From Acanthornis magna (lineage: Eukaryota; Chordata; Aves; Passeriformes; Acanthizidae): a stretch of 64,000 nt of DNA. Of this stretch, positions 47,697 through 60,975 are shown in pieces. A model generated the notes under the pieces. It saw only the letters and a program-made list of their open reading frames with translations. It made no database searches and was not told the origin of the DNA. Numbering within the stretch: the first letter of the stretch is position 1; every line of letters begins with the position of its first letter. The position numbers and the translations under genes were made by a program. The stretch lies in the NCBI GenBank assembly GCA_036785705.1, contig JAWUZG010000001.1:1488001-1552000 (forward strand). Direction: 5' to 3'.

Positions 47697-50600
47697 TGTT
47701 ATCTCAGATGCTCAGAAGAGCTGTGGAGTCTTCTCTTAGAATGTCTGCCCCCTTGTTGCTCCAATCTGTTTGAAGTAAGAAAATTATTTTCAAATTATGG
47801 TCTAAGTGTTCAAATGTCACCTTTTGTTTCGAGTCTTATGCTTGAGAGACAGAAGGGGAGAGCTTATTTTCAAGGGGTTTGAGCTTCCATTCCTGTAACT
47901 CCTACTGATCTACATCAGCCAAAGATAATTTCTTCTTTCCAATATCACCTAATCTTGAGAATATATTTAATATTTAAGAAATGAAACCAGCGTATTTGCA
48001 TGTTATCAGATTTGAAATCCCATTAGAAGCAGCTCCCCTAATTCAGGATTTGCTCTAATTTTTTTGTCACTTCACCTTATAATACACATTAAATTGTTAA
48101 TATTGAAAAGAAAGAAGAAAAGAAAGAGATTGTCTTCCTATGTGATAACCTTGGGTACAAGAGTTCCTAAATCTCTATCCTTAGCCTTAGGAAGCACTGT
48201 GTGAGTTCCAGTTTTACCAAGATGCTCTTTAAATCCTGCTTTGAGTGTAATACTCAGTTTGTACCAGCTCAGATTTGGGGCATTCCTCACTCTCCTTTCC
48301 TTGCTGCTGTTACATTACCTGCTGGACTTGCAATGAAGTGCTGATTTCAAAACTTGATATATTTTTTAAGTTTACAAATGGTTTTTCCATGCAGAATCTG
48401 GGTGACGTGGAGAGCTAACATCTGTCTGCTGTGGATGAGTTGGTGATGGACAGGGTGGTGGCCCAGTTGTCCATGATAATTTTATAGCTGGTTTTAGACT
48501 GCAACAACACTTTCCCAGATTCCCTGTTTTATCTGTCTTCCCCTTGTGCCTGAGCTGCTTTGGCAATTTTTCATTGAGAATTTCTGCAGAGATTTCTTTT
48601 TAAGTTAAATATGGGTTTATGTAAAATAGGGGCAATGAGTTGCTTGTTTTCCATACATTGAGTTTTGCATTTCTTCTGCAGTTGTCTGTGTCAAGTTTGC
48701 TTTAGAGCAATATAACAGACACATAAACAAATACAAACTGGTAAAGGTTCAGTATAGACTGACCATATATATATTAGGAAAAGGAATTCAACACTAATAA
48801 AACCTTGGACAAATTAAATTGACAAAGCTGCCCATTACCTTGGCAAAAAGTCCCTGTCAAAAGATAAACTTTAAAGCTAGAATGCATGAAAGAGTCCCCA
48901 GATAGAATTAAAATTTAAACTGATTCTTGAGAGATAAGCTTTTTTTAAATCCAGCTCTTTGCTGCAAGTCAGGATTTTAAAAATAAATTTCCCCTTTAAA
49001 TCTCTTGAGCGATTTTCATTTTTTGCAAGGCCGCACTGCTGGTGTCCTGGAAAAATGGAGAGTTAGAGCTTTATCAGTTGGTGCCCTGAGGTATGTGGCA
49101 AAGAAGCTAAATCCTTGAAGATTAGCAAAAAAAATGCAGCACATGGCAATAAGGGGCTTATATGACTACTAGTATTAGTTCAGGTGAAAGAAGTATTGCT
49201 TATACATAAAACTGGACAAATCCACTGACAATGTATTTTTAGTTAGCTACAAAGGAGTCTTATATTGCTGGACTTTACCTCTTTGGTGATTTGGGAAGCT
49301 TAGTAATCCACTGTAAATGCTCTTCTGCTGGCCCCAATTCCCAGTATTACTCCAGAATGCTGCTCTTTCGTTTTAACCCCTAAAACTACATGTTTCCTTA
49401 ATTTAGCTTTTAGATCACACAATGACTTATTTAGCCAGCAGTTGTGCTGCAAGAGCAAATGATCAAGTTACAGCTTGGACGTTTAATCTGCCACAGCTCG
49501 TCCACCTCGGAGGTGCAAGCACAACCTGGGAGATGAGTTCGTGGGCTCGATGCAGTTTCAGCTCCTGATGGCCGGGAGAAAATACCAGTTTCCTATTTCT
49601 AATATTGCTGTAGTTAAAAGAGTGACTCAGCTGTAATGTTCCCATTTTTGAGCCTTGTTGTTGTTATTATCTAAGTGCTCATCCCATCCTGTTGGGTGGT
49701 TGAGGCTTTTTATCAAGTTTTTCCTGGAATCTTGCCCCAGGCTGCTGAAAGAACAGCAAACAGAACACTGCATAAATGGCAGAAAACAGAAGCTGAAGGC
49801 TTCGTGCTGGGAGTGTTTGGTGGTGGCACCAAGGAGGAGAAGCTTTGCCTCAGGGCTTGCCTGCAGCTCCATGCCCCACAGTGGTGTTGGGTGCTGCTCT
49901 GCGAGCCAGAAAAGGAGGCAGCATGTGGGGCACTGCCTTGCAAGCTCCACAAATGAAAGGCAAACACTTGGAGCAGTTACACCCCACTTGTACTCCAGAG
50001 ATTACCAAGCGTGCTGTAGGAGTGACTGAGCAGCTCAGGGAGCAGTGCTGACCCAGTTTCGGCTAACCTTAATACGCTGAGCTGGAAACTAAAGTAGTTG
50101 AGGAACTGCTTCATGAGAAATGGAGCCATCCTTGCATCAGGGCAGAGCTTGCCAGAGCTGCCCCAAAGTAAGCTGCCCTTACTCCTGAATCAAAATCCTG
50201 TCATCAATGTAGAGGAAGACCAAGCTCTGCAGGATATAACTGTGGATGTTCCTTAGTTTTCCCCGTGCTCTAATCCTGTAAACCCTACGCACAAACCCAC
50301 ATTGTAGAAAGATGCTTCCTCTCATCGTGTATCAAAGGATAAGATTTAGGATCGTGGTGGAGCCCTGTTTTCCTCTCCCGGCAGACTGTGATGTTGGTAT
50401 TTGAGCAGTAAAGAAGTGGTTAGTGAGCTTTTCTTCTGCTGCATGAGCCCATACCACCATTGTTTAGAATAGTACCAAGGACCTTTATAAATGACATGGG
50501 CATCTCTCTGTGCTGTGTGCTGGAACCTACAGCTGCAGTGCCTGTCCTAAGAAGTTTTGTATTCAAAACAGGCACTACAGGAGGAGAAAAAAAGTGCAGG

Positions 50601-51280
50601 AAAAGAGGCAAGAGAGTCTGTGCAAAACCATATTGCTGATCCTCCAGTACCCAGGGTTCAGTTCCATGTCTCCAAGCAGTGGGCAATGTTACAGGTTAAG
50701 ATGCTGGGAAAATAGAGAAGAGACTCATCTAAGGAAGGTGGCTGCGAAATTGTTGCAGGTATTAGAAGCTTCAGAGGAAAAAAGCTCTTGCAACACTCCA
50801 GGGGAATGTTGTAACAAAAAAATGGTGCTAACATAAACAAAAGAGTGGAGAGAGGCCTGTGAAATCAGCTAATCCATATCCATGGAGAGCTGTATTGCAA
50901 AGCATAGTTCTCTGTGTCAGAGCAGGAACACCATTCAGGCTAAAGCCCTTCTCTCTCTGGCCTGGACATCTCCTAGAGAGCAGCTCCAATTCTTTGGCCA
51001 AAATGCGTGGCATGAGATTTTGTTTTTACCTTTCTCAAAGTCCCACTCTTGAGCCCTCCCACTCTGGCCTGCTCTCTCCCACACTGCTTTCTCTGCTTTG
51101 CTTTGATTGTTTGCCCTCCCTTTTTCTGTGAAAGCTTTATGAAACTGGAGATTTGATCACGTTTCCATTTAGTGGATGCATATTAGTTTTGTCTCTAAGT
51201 TCCTGGAGCAGATTCAGCCAAGTGGTTATTTTATTGGTGACACACATGCTCAAAATGAGATCAGTCGCCATCTCTCTTTA

Positions 51281-51312
51281 TATATATATTTCTCTATATA
51301 TAATGTGTATAC
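51281..51312 (+). repeat. TA dinucleotide runs in intron 3
   Basis: TATATATATATTTCTCTATATATAATGTGT is a short, interrupted TA array within TAF3 intron 3. Confidence 0.7.
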
Positions 51313-52119
51313 ACTTGTCATATATGGATATCAGTTGAGTAATATATGCCTGGAGAATCATTACAGTGTCAGCTGTAACATCTGTGGTCATTCTGTACAG
51401 GTTTTGCAAAGCATTAGCCTAATAGGAGTTGGCAATTTTGCCACATACTGGTTCCATAAGTTCAAGGACATATTCAAGCGGTCTAAACTCCACCAGATAC
51501 CAAGACTGGAATCCCAGGCCACTTGAAAAATAGTCATTAAAAACCTCAGCCTAATTGCAGTAAAATGCAGTGGTTGTTATGCCTGTGTGGATAAGCACTT
51601 TCAGAAAGTATTCAGTGTTGGTGAATTCAGCTTGGAGTTTATTTGCTTCCTTTGTCTCTCTTTTTGATTCAAGAGAGTCATGGTACATTTATGTGATGAA
51701 CCTGGGAAATAATTGAATTTAAAGCTCAGAAAAAAGTGCAAACACCAATGGGTGCCTGACAAGTTTGAATACTAAGGTCGAAGCATTTCGTGTCATTTAG
51801 AAACAAACTGGGGAGTTTTGTGTCTCTAGAAAAGTACTAAATCAGGAAGACCTACTAACAAATTGTATGAGTAGGTACAAATGCAGCAAAATTTCAAGTT
51901 GATTTTTTTTAGTTTAGAATTTGAATTTGTACTCCCAGCAAACTGAGACCATCCACGCTATGGGATGAAGCGTGAGAGAGCAGTGATTAGTCTGCTATAG
52001 TTTTGTCTCATTATGTTGATATACTCTATTTGGTTAACTCCATCAGTTCTTTCATGTAATTAATATATTTTGGGAGTCTGCTTGCAGTCTTTGATTGATG
52101 ATTGTGTTCCCCCGTACAG

Positions 52120-52202
52120 ATAAAGGTGGAACCAGTTGTTCCAGCTCCATCACCGGTTATTCCTCGGCTGACTTTAAGAGTGGGCGCAGGCCAAGACAAG
52201 AT
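52120..52202 (+). CDS. TAF3: TAF3 short internal exon (exon 4)
   Basis: This 83-bp exon follows CCCCCGTACAG and precedes the strong donor GTAAGTAC. It enters in phase 0, which exactly fits the end of the preceding coding exon, and encodes IKVEPVVPAPSPVIPRLTLR followed by VGAGQDK, then two bases (AT) of a split codon. In vertebrate TAF3 this peptide directly follows the last lysine-rich block and leads into the proline-rich linker before the PHD finger. It is far too short to stand out as an open frame and was found by continuing the protein across the intron. The next exon should begin with one base that completes an Ile codon; I did not find it before the window end. Confidence 0.93.
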
Positions 52203-54249
52203 GTAAGTACGAATAAATCCATCTGCCCGGTGTTTGCTCATCACAGTCCATCCTCTGGCACTTGTGGGAGCTCTTCTTTTCAGTGGGAAACACTTAAAAA
52301 TTAGCAAATTATATTTATACAGCAAAGTGAACGCTCCAAGTGGGACCCATCACCTTCCATCCATCCTACTGTGTGTCCCATTCCATGTCTTTCTAGGGCA
52401 TGGATTACAAGACTCCATCTAGACTGGTATGATGCCTCCAGTGACATTTAGTGAGGTTTCTGTAATGGATGGTTATCCTGAGCGTATCCTACAGCTAAGT
52501 TTCACAACCCTCCCCAGCTAACAGTTGTTTTATGCTTTAAAACATAACAGTTGGAATTCCTTTATGCACATCTGTTTTATTATAACTGTTGATGATTATT
52601 CATGAGTGTACCTAATGCATTTCAAGTGCTGCTTCATTAGCTCCCTAATTATTGGGTGCTGTTGTACAAATAGTAGTTACTTTGTACTGGATGAATGTAA
52701 ATAGGATGGTTCCTATCCTGAGATCATCCAGCACAAACAGGAGGCTGGAGAGGCTGGGGAAACCATGCATCACTGGGCTTCTTAGGCTGGTCCTGGGTTG
52801 TATGTGAAGGGTTTCTTTTAATCAGGTTTTTCATGTTGATTTAATGGCACAAAGCACACTTTCATGTCTGATGGTAAACATGAGCACCACGTAGATCTTT
52901 CCATTCCTGGTGTTAAATATTCCTAATGCAGTTGTTTCTTTTATAGAGCCATTATGAACTAAATCCCCTAATCACTAATTTTTCTGCTTTAGAAGTTAAA
53001 TGGGATTTTGATGATTATTCTCTTTTTCTGTGCTGTCCTACTCCCCAGCAGGTAACTGTGACTTTAACTGGTTTGAATCTGCTAGGGACTTCAGTCATTC
53101 CTTGGTTTTTATGGGATGGCCCTACCCCAATTATTAACCATTTTTGCTTTCCTCCTTTCACAGTATTTGAGTGTGGTCTAAAATTTCTGTGCCTTAGGCT
53201 GCTGTACAATGTTCCACCTTTCTCAGAATAGTTGTCTGTCCTGCTGAGCATTATTTGAATGGGCATGGTTGGACATGCTGTCCCTTGAAAGTCCACAAAT
53301 CCATTTTCCTTCTTGAGGAGCTATGGATCCATGGATACTGTTAAATTCCACTTTTTCAAGGACTGTAGAGTGTTTATATGGGGAATATTAACTCGTATTT
53401 TCAAGGCAGGACTTCTAAATTAAAGTTCTGAAGGCATATTTTAGCACCAAAGAGTTAACTTCAGTCTCACCTCACCCCAGTCTTTCTCATACCCACACAC
53501 ATTTTTCAGACTCCATCTGTTTGCTACAGATCATGTGGGTGCATCATTATCATCCCTGCCAGCCCTTAGTGGGTCAGAGATACTGACATCTTGTTTCAGG
53601 GCTTTTTGGGAAGCTCACTTCTATTCCAGATTCCTTTTTGCATCTTTAGTGGCACCTTGGCCCTCATCTGAGACGCTCATTTCTGTCCATTCATAATGGG
53701 CAGAAAGAAAAGTTTTCTGATGTGTTATGGTAAGGGGAAGTTAAACTTATGTTTCATCTGTGTTGGTAATGAGATTCTAAATATCTGGCAGTTATCATAT
53801 AGAAATGTGTTTCAGTTAGCCTGTCTCTGGAGTTTACTGACATGGGATTGTTTGAGGATACTGTGAATCTCTGTGGAAAGGTGCAAGGAAAATTTTTAGG
53901 GATTTGTTTAATTTGATGAGTAGACACTAGATGGAGAAATTAGTTATTTCTGTTTCCTCTGTTAGAGAGAAGAGCTGTTTGGAGGCTTTTGGAAGCACTC
54001 AAGTGCCTGTTCCATTGGAAGTTGGTTTGTTTGGGGGAGCTTCATACAAAACATTTTTAACAAAAGTACTTACAGATCTTCATGAGGCCACAGGGGCTTT
54101 CAGGAGTCTGAACCAAAAGTGTCAGATTGATGGTGCATGGAATGGAGATTCACATCACACCATGAACTCAGCACAGCAGCAGCAGCACAAATTGACTGAG
54201 TAACACAGCAGTGATGAGGAAAATGCCTTTGCACTGCAGTGAGCTGTTG

Positions 54250-54606
54250 GGGATCCTCAGCTTGGAGAAAACTCTGGAGAGACCTTAGAACCCCTTCCAG
54301 TGCCTAAAGGGGCTCCAGAAGTGCTGGAGAGGAACTTCATATGAGAGCATGGAGTGACAGGATAGGGGGAATGGCTCCCCACCGCCTGAGGGCAGGGTTA
54401 GATTGGATATTAGCAAGAAATTCTTCCTCTGTTGCCCAGAGAAGCTGTGGCTGCCCCTGGATCCCTGGAAGTGTCCAAGGCCAGGTTGGACATTGGGGCT
54501 TGGAGCAACCTGGGATAGTGGAAGGTGTCTCTGACCGTGGCAGGGAGTTGGAATTAGATGATCTTTAAGGTCCTTTCCAACTCAAACCATTTTATGATTC
54601 TGTAAT
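54250..54606 (+). mobile_element. CR1 LINE 3' fragment, longer copy
   Basis: It runs from GATCCTCAGCTTGGAGAAAA through AGATTGGATATTAGCAAGAA, GAAGTGTCCAAGGCCAGGTT and GATGATCTTTAAGGTCCTTT to CATTTTATGATTCTGTA. The sense orientation and terminal unit are clear. Confidence 0.92.
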
Positions 54607-54929
54607 TTCACTTTACTCCTCTGCTTGGACCAATATACAAAGCAGTGATGGTAGTAGCGGGAAAGTCTCCTCTCTTGTGTCTGTAATAAAAGTCCATATT
54701 TCTCCCAGATTCAAAGTAATACTTGAATTCAGGCTTGTCTGGAGTGCAAATGTTCTTACAACATGCATCAGTTCAAAAGAAATGGCTCTTAATAACGTTG
54801 GGTTAATAGACATGAAAATGTACTATTGCGGAAGGATGGACAAACCAATATTGGAAAAACTGTTTTACTTAAGAGTTTTTTTGCAAGTGTTTTAACTGCA
54901 CAGTAAAACAAGAAGAAAGTAGATTATTA

Positions 54930-57900
54930 TCAAAGCATTTCCATCTTAGTTGTAAACAATTACAGCAATACTTGCATGGATGCCACATTAGAAGAAATTT
55001 ACTGGATTCCATTCTAATGCAATTAGAGCTAATTTTGTTCTTTAAATGAATAAAAGGTCAGCTAGTAAATCTAGTTTATCTCAAGTCCAGGCTTCAATAA
55101 ATTGTTTTATTTAATTTGTTGTAAAAGATCTTATCCTTAATGGGCCTTGCTCTTATTGGTTTGCTTGGGTTCTAAAATATTTATGACCACCTTTTTAGAT
55201 ATGATTTGAATGATATGTTGGAAGGGTTTTTCACTTTTTTTTTCCCCATTCCAATGTTATCAAGGTAGATTGCTAACTGAGTTAGTATAGGAAGGAACTA
55301 GAGATGCTATCTTTTTTCAAAACAAAACAAGCAAAGCAAAAAACACAGCTAGTATAGACTTTTAAATTTAAATGAACTGCAAATGATGAGTAGAATTTAA
55401 TACTTTTATTCAATTGCATCATGGCTTCTTTCTGTTTAGTTGTTTTTCCTAAGCACTATCATTTTTCATATACGTAAGTTTTTTTAAATCATATCTATTG
55501 ATAAGGTATTGACATTCCAGCTACTACTACAGCCGACATAAACTTCAGCAAAAGGACATGCTGTAATGCTTGATACTTCAGATAAATTTATTCTACATTT
55601 AAATACAGTTTTTAAGAAGAAACACATGGCTGCTGACAGTAATGCCAGACCACAAAGCACAGTACTACTCACTCGGTGCTGTTTCAGTGTTTCTATGCCC
55701 TGGAAGCAGGATATATATTTTTTTGTGAAATCAGGTCTCCAAATTTACCTTAAAATTTCAGACTTTTGTTCCAGACTCATATCATGACTCTGCAATCAGC
55801 AGGGAACCAGGAAAGCAGAGAGGAGAAAGGGAAAGACAGGCGTTTTAACAATGTTTAACTGGTAAACCTGACCTGGTGCTCTAATGAAAATGTCCCTTGT
55901 CTTCTATATTTTTAAGTGAGTAGATACGGTACTTTTTCCAAAAATAACTCATACACATGTTCAGACATGTATGTGTGTGTGCCTATAAAAATGTATATTA
56001 AGTAACCTGTGGATTGTAAGATAAAATCCTAAAAGGATTAAGGAGTAAAAAAATTTTGTTACCCAGATACTTAATTGACCCCACTAAAACTCTTTATTAC
56101 TTGGTAGGATATTATCAGTCCAAGGCCAGCTTATTTTCATGTGGAGGCTCCTCCAGCTGCATGATACCCCCATGACAAAAGCCACCAGCACAACCAGGTG
56201 AAATCATCTGTAGGGAATCTCAAAACCAAGGATTAAGGTAGAGAAATTGTTTTGTGGCCATAGATGTGACTTCTCTGTGTAGAAGACTATTTTTGGGACT
56301 AAGAGGACAGGGGAACCTGGTTTATTACACCAAGTTTCTTGATTATCCATCTAAGAACTTCTACCACCCTCACAGGGAGTAATTCTTCTCAGTATCCTGT
56401 CTAACCCTGCCCTCTTTCAGTGCTTTTTGCTCTCACATTTGTTATTTTAAGTGCAACACAGTTGGACAAGAGAATTGCAGTAAAACAGTTCTTCACTCAT
56501 ACTTTTTGAAATCATGCAGAACTATATAATCTCACCTGTAGCATGCAGAGTGCATCAAGTGTGTGTTCACCAAAAAATAGATGCCTTAATGGTGGATCTT
56601 CTACCTACAGCAAGCTTGATTTACGAAAGAGTTGAGTTGCAAACTCTCCAGAGATTGAATTTTCCTGGGAAAATTGCACACACACATACACAATCAGACT
56701 TTAAAAGGTCATGGCACCAAGGGAGGAGAGAAGAAAAAGGTTTTAACAAGTACATCCATATGCTTCTTATTGACCTGGCTGTAGACAAGAAATCAGGCAA
56801 GGACTGTGTTGGGGCTCCCCAAAGCTTGCCAGGGATCTGATTTGCTGCTGCAACATGAATATGTATTATTTTAAAACTGCTCCAGCTCCATGTGAGTTGT
56901 GGGAAAACGCTGGATATGCAAGACTTCGCTGCTAGTTTGAGTTAAACTAGAATCCTACCCTATGCAGTTTCCAAGAATGCATCTGATTGTTACAGTATCA
57001 TCTTTGGTGTACATTTAGGAGCTTCAGTTTTTAATAGGGTTGTTCTCATATGCATAAATCAGAGGGTGTGAAGAAACTTTTGAACTTTGGGTGTTATTTA
57101 GTGGAGCGCTGCTCAGGCTTTGATAATTTACATTACTGTCTTCATAGTGTTTGCCCACAAAAGCTGAATAATGGGGTTCATTAAGCTCCCTGTACAGGCA
57201 TATCCAAATTGCTTGCCTCCAGCCTTGGCTCCCTACGTGTGGCAGGAGAGGAAAGGATTGGCTTTTTATTGACTTGTCAAGCCTTAGGTTTGCATTACCA
57301 GCCAAGTAGCTCATGACCCATTCCATTTATTGCACTGTTTTGTGGTGGGGAAACAGGTAAAGGAATCCTGCTGGAAGCCCCTCCTTCTGCACGTTTCGAT
57401 GAATAAGGGCAGTGTTTGGAGCAGTTAAGGCACCGTGACCAAACCCTTGGACAGACAGAATGGCAGCAGCGTGGAGCTATTGTGGGACACAGCTGTGGGC
57501 GGTGTTGGTTACCCTGCGAGACGTCGCTTATTCAAGGGAAAGCTCTGGAGGAGAACTCAGTGAGGAGTTAAAGAGGAGGGGGAAAAAAAGTGATACTTCA
57601 GGGAGAAAAGTGGAGAAGGGCAAACCAGTGGTTGGGAAAATTAAACAATAGAGCTCAGGCAGTAAAAGTGTGTGTTTATTGCTGTACTAATGGGCATCCC
57701 AATTATTTTAGCAGGGAAAGGCTGTGTTAACTGTGCGTTGACAGAACTGCTGCTCTGGGTGTCGATCCAACTTCTGCTGTAAAAGAGTGTGTAATGGTGA
57801 AATCATTTTTGATATGATCAATAGACCACCTAAGTGAGGAGGCAGAGTAATGAAAAATGATCTTGCTCCTCTCCAAGGTGTGCTGAAGGAATTCCAGTGA

Positions 57901-59093
57901 TCTTTACAGCTTTCATCAATCTTTGTGACTGTATTTACAGACATACCCACGTTTCTCTGCTCCGTGGTCTTTTAAATTGTAAGAGCTGGAGGACTGATTT
58001 TCGGTGCCTTTTTAAATGCTGAATATATTTTAATGAAGATACTGTCTCAGCTATGATTCATATCCCTTTCCCAATTGTTCCTTTTTAGTGTAACATATTG
58101 GCCCAAATCCTGCAGTAAAATCCCCATGTGTGGTCCTGTATCCATCCAAAAGGCTCCTTCACTTTGGTGGAGGTTCCCCAGCCTCTCCCTTGCTGCAGGA
58201 TTGCAGCTCTTACGTGAAAAAAAAACTGAAGAATACCATATCCCTTGTACCAAACCAAGTGGATGATCATTTTTGTTTATATTTCTAGAGATGATTTAGC
58301 ACAGCTTTTTCTTCCTTGAGTGTGAATTAAATTACAACTTCAGATGTAGTCCTCAGCTTTTTTCTTCCTTTTTTTTTTGATTACTGAGGACACCCCAACT
58401 AATTATTCATCCTGTTTACGGTAGGTAGTAGTCTGTGGCAAATTATTTTCATTTTGCTGCTGGCCACATTGGGTGATGACTCCAAAAGTGAATCCATAAA
58501 AAGGCTTGAGTCATTAGAAAACAAAACAACTTACTGTGAGATTCTTTGATTTTGCTGCTTATTGCTCAAGAGTAAAAAAAATAAATTGTATACTGTATAC
58601 CACAATTAAAAAAAATACTTCAGGCAGGTTTAGACACATGAGGGAATTGCTTGTGTAAGTGGCCATGAGCAGCTGCCCTTATGAAGCACAACAGTAACTG
58701 ATCAAATATTTGTGAGAGATTAGAAAGGCAGATGGGTATTTGTCTCAAAAATAGACTTTCTGTAGAGGATGACTACAAGAGAAAGGTACTGATTCATTCC
58801 TGTCTTTGACAGAGGTGCTTCTTTTTTTCCACTTTTATTGAAGTTTTTAAACAAAGGTGAGGAAATTCCATAGATCCAAGGATTTGTGGGATGGTTCCTG
58901 GGAGCTGAATGTGGACAAGAAGACCATAAAGAAATAGCCACAAAAGAACAGATGGTCCTACCTGAATTTAGTGAAGTTGTCCTGTTAGCAATCGATCTTT
59001 AGCTGTGCAGAGTTTCCAAGTCTGGGACTGATTGTCTTACTTGTTTTTTTCAAAAGCAAGCTTGGTAACAACCTGAAAATTACAGCTCTAAAG
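54930..59093. other. Intron 4 stretch, unique sequence
   Basis: No exon or CR1 is recognised. The first 250 bases are AT-rich with TAATTA-like and GCAATTAG sites and have a conserved-element texture. The rest is ordinary intronic sequence with small homopolymers. Confidence 0.45.
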
Positions 59094-59169
59094 ATTTTTT
59101 AAAGCCATACCGGCATAACCTTTTGGTAGTGATTTTCTAAAGCCATACTGGCGTAATCTTTTGATAGTT
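59094..59169 (+). repeat. Tandem duplication, two 38-bp units
   Basis: Unit 1 (59094-59131) and unit 2 (59132-59169) are head to tail with six mismatches. Both carry AAAGCCATAC, a GGC-TAA segment and CTTTTG-TAGT in the same order. The origin is unknown. Confidence 0.88.
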
Positions 59170-59484
59170 AATACAATTCATGTTCTATACCAGTTCCCAT
59201 GAAAAAGGGTGAATGTAGGACTGGTTTATGGGTAATCTTCTAGATCTTGCATCCCATAGCATTTCCCAAAACAAATGATAATAAAAGGCACTTTGGAGGG
59301 AGCATAGAAGAGAAAGTTTGCACAGAGCTCATTGACATAAACATGTTTTACCAGCTTCTGGTTTTGTTCTTGAGAACTCAGCAGAAGGAGTTGGTGCCAG
59401 GTGGTTTTAACATCGAAGATGTTTGTTATTGATGATAAGAGGAAAAAAAGATGAAAGATACCAAGACGCCACGCTACCAGCTCA

Positions 59485-60000
59485 GTTTTGTTTTGTCAGA
59501 CTGGCAGTGAACCATCCAGAGGTGTAAGTCAGAATGGTGAGAAAATGGGAGGGAGATTTAGGAGTCATCGACAGAAAGGTGCTTGTGGTTGTTGGGAGAA
59601 ATACTCTGGGTGTAACAGATACAGAGGGTGAAGGCCAAGGGCAGAACTCTGTTTCACTTGAAGTAATGGGAAAATAAACAGTAGAAAGCCTGTAATTCAG
59701 TTTCAACAATGCAAATGTCCATGAACCAAAGGAGTAGGATGGAGATGTCAGCTGGACTAAAGACCTCAAAAATGGTGTTTTCTGCCAGGGCATTTGTGGC
59801 AAAATGACTACAGTGCATTGTATTCGTAACTCCTTCTGAAAGAATGTCAAGAGTCAGCATCATATCTCTAGGAAAAAAGAAAGTTAATGAGTCCAAGGCT
59901 GAGAACTGTGGAGGTGAAATCCAAGTGAATTAAATGTTTTAAAGGATATTGAGCAAATAGGAAAAGAGAAGAAGGAGGACCATGGAAATGAAGACAGGGA
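59485..60000 (-). mobile_element. Degraded L2-like LINE reverse-transcriptase remnant
   Basis: On the + strand the segment AGATTTAGGAGTCATCGACA followed by GAAAGGTG, then GATACAGAGGGTGAAGG, then ATCCAAGTGAATTAAATGTT in that order resembles the reverse complement of the L2 reverse-transcriptase region around the YADD active site. The minus frame is broken and no intact catalytic motif remains. The assignment rests on my memory of the L2 consensus, so it is tentative. It could instead be an old CR1 or L3 copy. Confidence 0.4.
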
Positions 60001-60555
60001 TGATGAAGGAGATGATGAAGACATTATGAAGGGTAATACAGGCACCAACCAAGACCAGAAGGAATACATTCCTTCTGATTCCATGCACATTCTATACTTC
60101 ACTGCGGAGTTGGACAGGATGGATAACAGCAGCAGGTTGATGGTGGTGGAAATCACCATAATAAATTGGGAAGGAAAATACAAAGACCTTTACACACTGA
60201 AATCAAGGAATAGGATAATCTTTCTCCCAAGTTCTAGAAGAACTGGGTTGTAAATTTGCAGACTCAGTGACAAGACATTTTTAGCACATTTATTTTTATT
60301 TTAAAATGCAACGTTTGTTAAATCCATTTTAATAAACAGTAGTTAAAAATAAAAGTGCTGAAGAAGGGAAGAAGGGAACCTCATGACAGCATTATACATA
60401 AATATAGAGCAAATTCTGGAGTAAGGCCCAGTTGAAAATTCAGAAGTAAAGAAATCAAACACAAAACAGAAGTGAGCCATACAAGTGGGTTTGATATCAC
60501 TAGACACATTTGCCCAGGACGAGATATTTGTGGGGCTTTACCATAGTGTTGATAT

Positions 60556-60975
60556 AGTAGAATCATAGAATCCTTTAGGTTGTAAAAGATGTCTAAGATC
60601 ATCAAGTCCAACGATTAACGCAGCCCTGCAAAGGCCATCACTAAGCTGTGTGCACAAGTGACACATCTACATGTCTTTTAAATCCCTCCAGGGATGGGTG
60701 ACTCCAGTACTGCCCTGGGCAGCCTGTTCCAGTGCTTCACAACCCTTTTCATGAAGACATTTTCCCTAATATCCAATCTGAACCTCCTTGGGCTCAACTA
60801 GAGGCCATTTCCTCTTGTCCTTTCACTTGTTACTTGGGAGACCAGCCCCCACCTGGCTGCACCTCCTGTCAGGGAGTTGTAGAAAGTGAGAAAATCCCCC
60901 CTGAGCCTCTTTTTCTCCAGGCTGAGCTCCCTCAGCTGCTCCTGGTGCTCCAGACCCTTCCCCAGCTCTGTTGAA
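60556..60975 (-). mobile_element. CR1 LINE 3' fragment, longest copy
   Basis: TAGAATCATAGAATCCTTTA begins the reverse-complement 3' end. It passes through TCCCTCCAGGGATGGGTGAC, GGGCAGCCTGTTCCAGTGCT and TTCTCCAGGCTGAGCTCCCT and reaches the coding-end side near CCAGACCCTTCCCCAGCTCT. Confidence 0.93.

Larger units (their letters stand above)
47212..52119 (+). other. TAF3: TAF3 intron 3 (complete, 4908 bp)
   Basis: The intron runs from GTAAGC to CCCCCGTACAG. Both boundaries are fixed by exact reading-frame continuity between the two coding exons. I see no CR1 fragment inside, unlike the flanking introns. It contains a short CA-rich run at 47501-47521, TA-rich runs near 51281-51312, and otherwise unique sequence. 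The coding frame stays open into the intron for 30 codons before a TGA at 47302-47304. Confidence 0.9.

Noticed and set aside
54166..54189. Short CAG run (AGCACAGCAGCAGCAGCACA) as a disease-type triplet repeat
   Set aside because: Only four to five units, non-coding here, and not long enough for instability.
60026..60253. A frame containing QKEYIPS, which recalls the EYIP words encoded just upstream of the large TAF3 exon
   Set aside because: It lies downstream of exons 3 and 4, has no splice sites in phase, and no other TAF3 residues follow.
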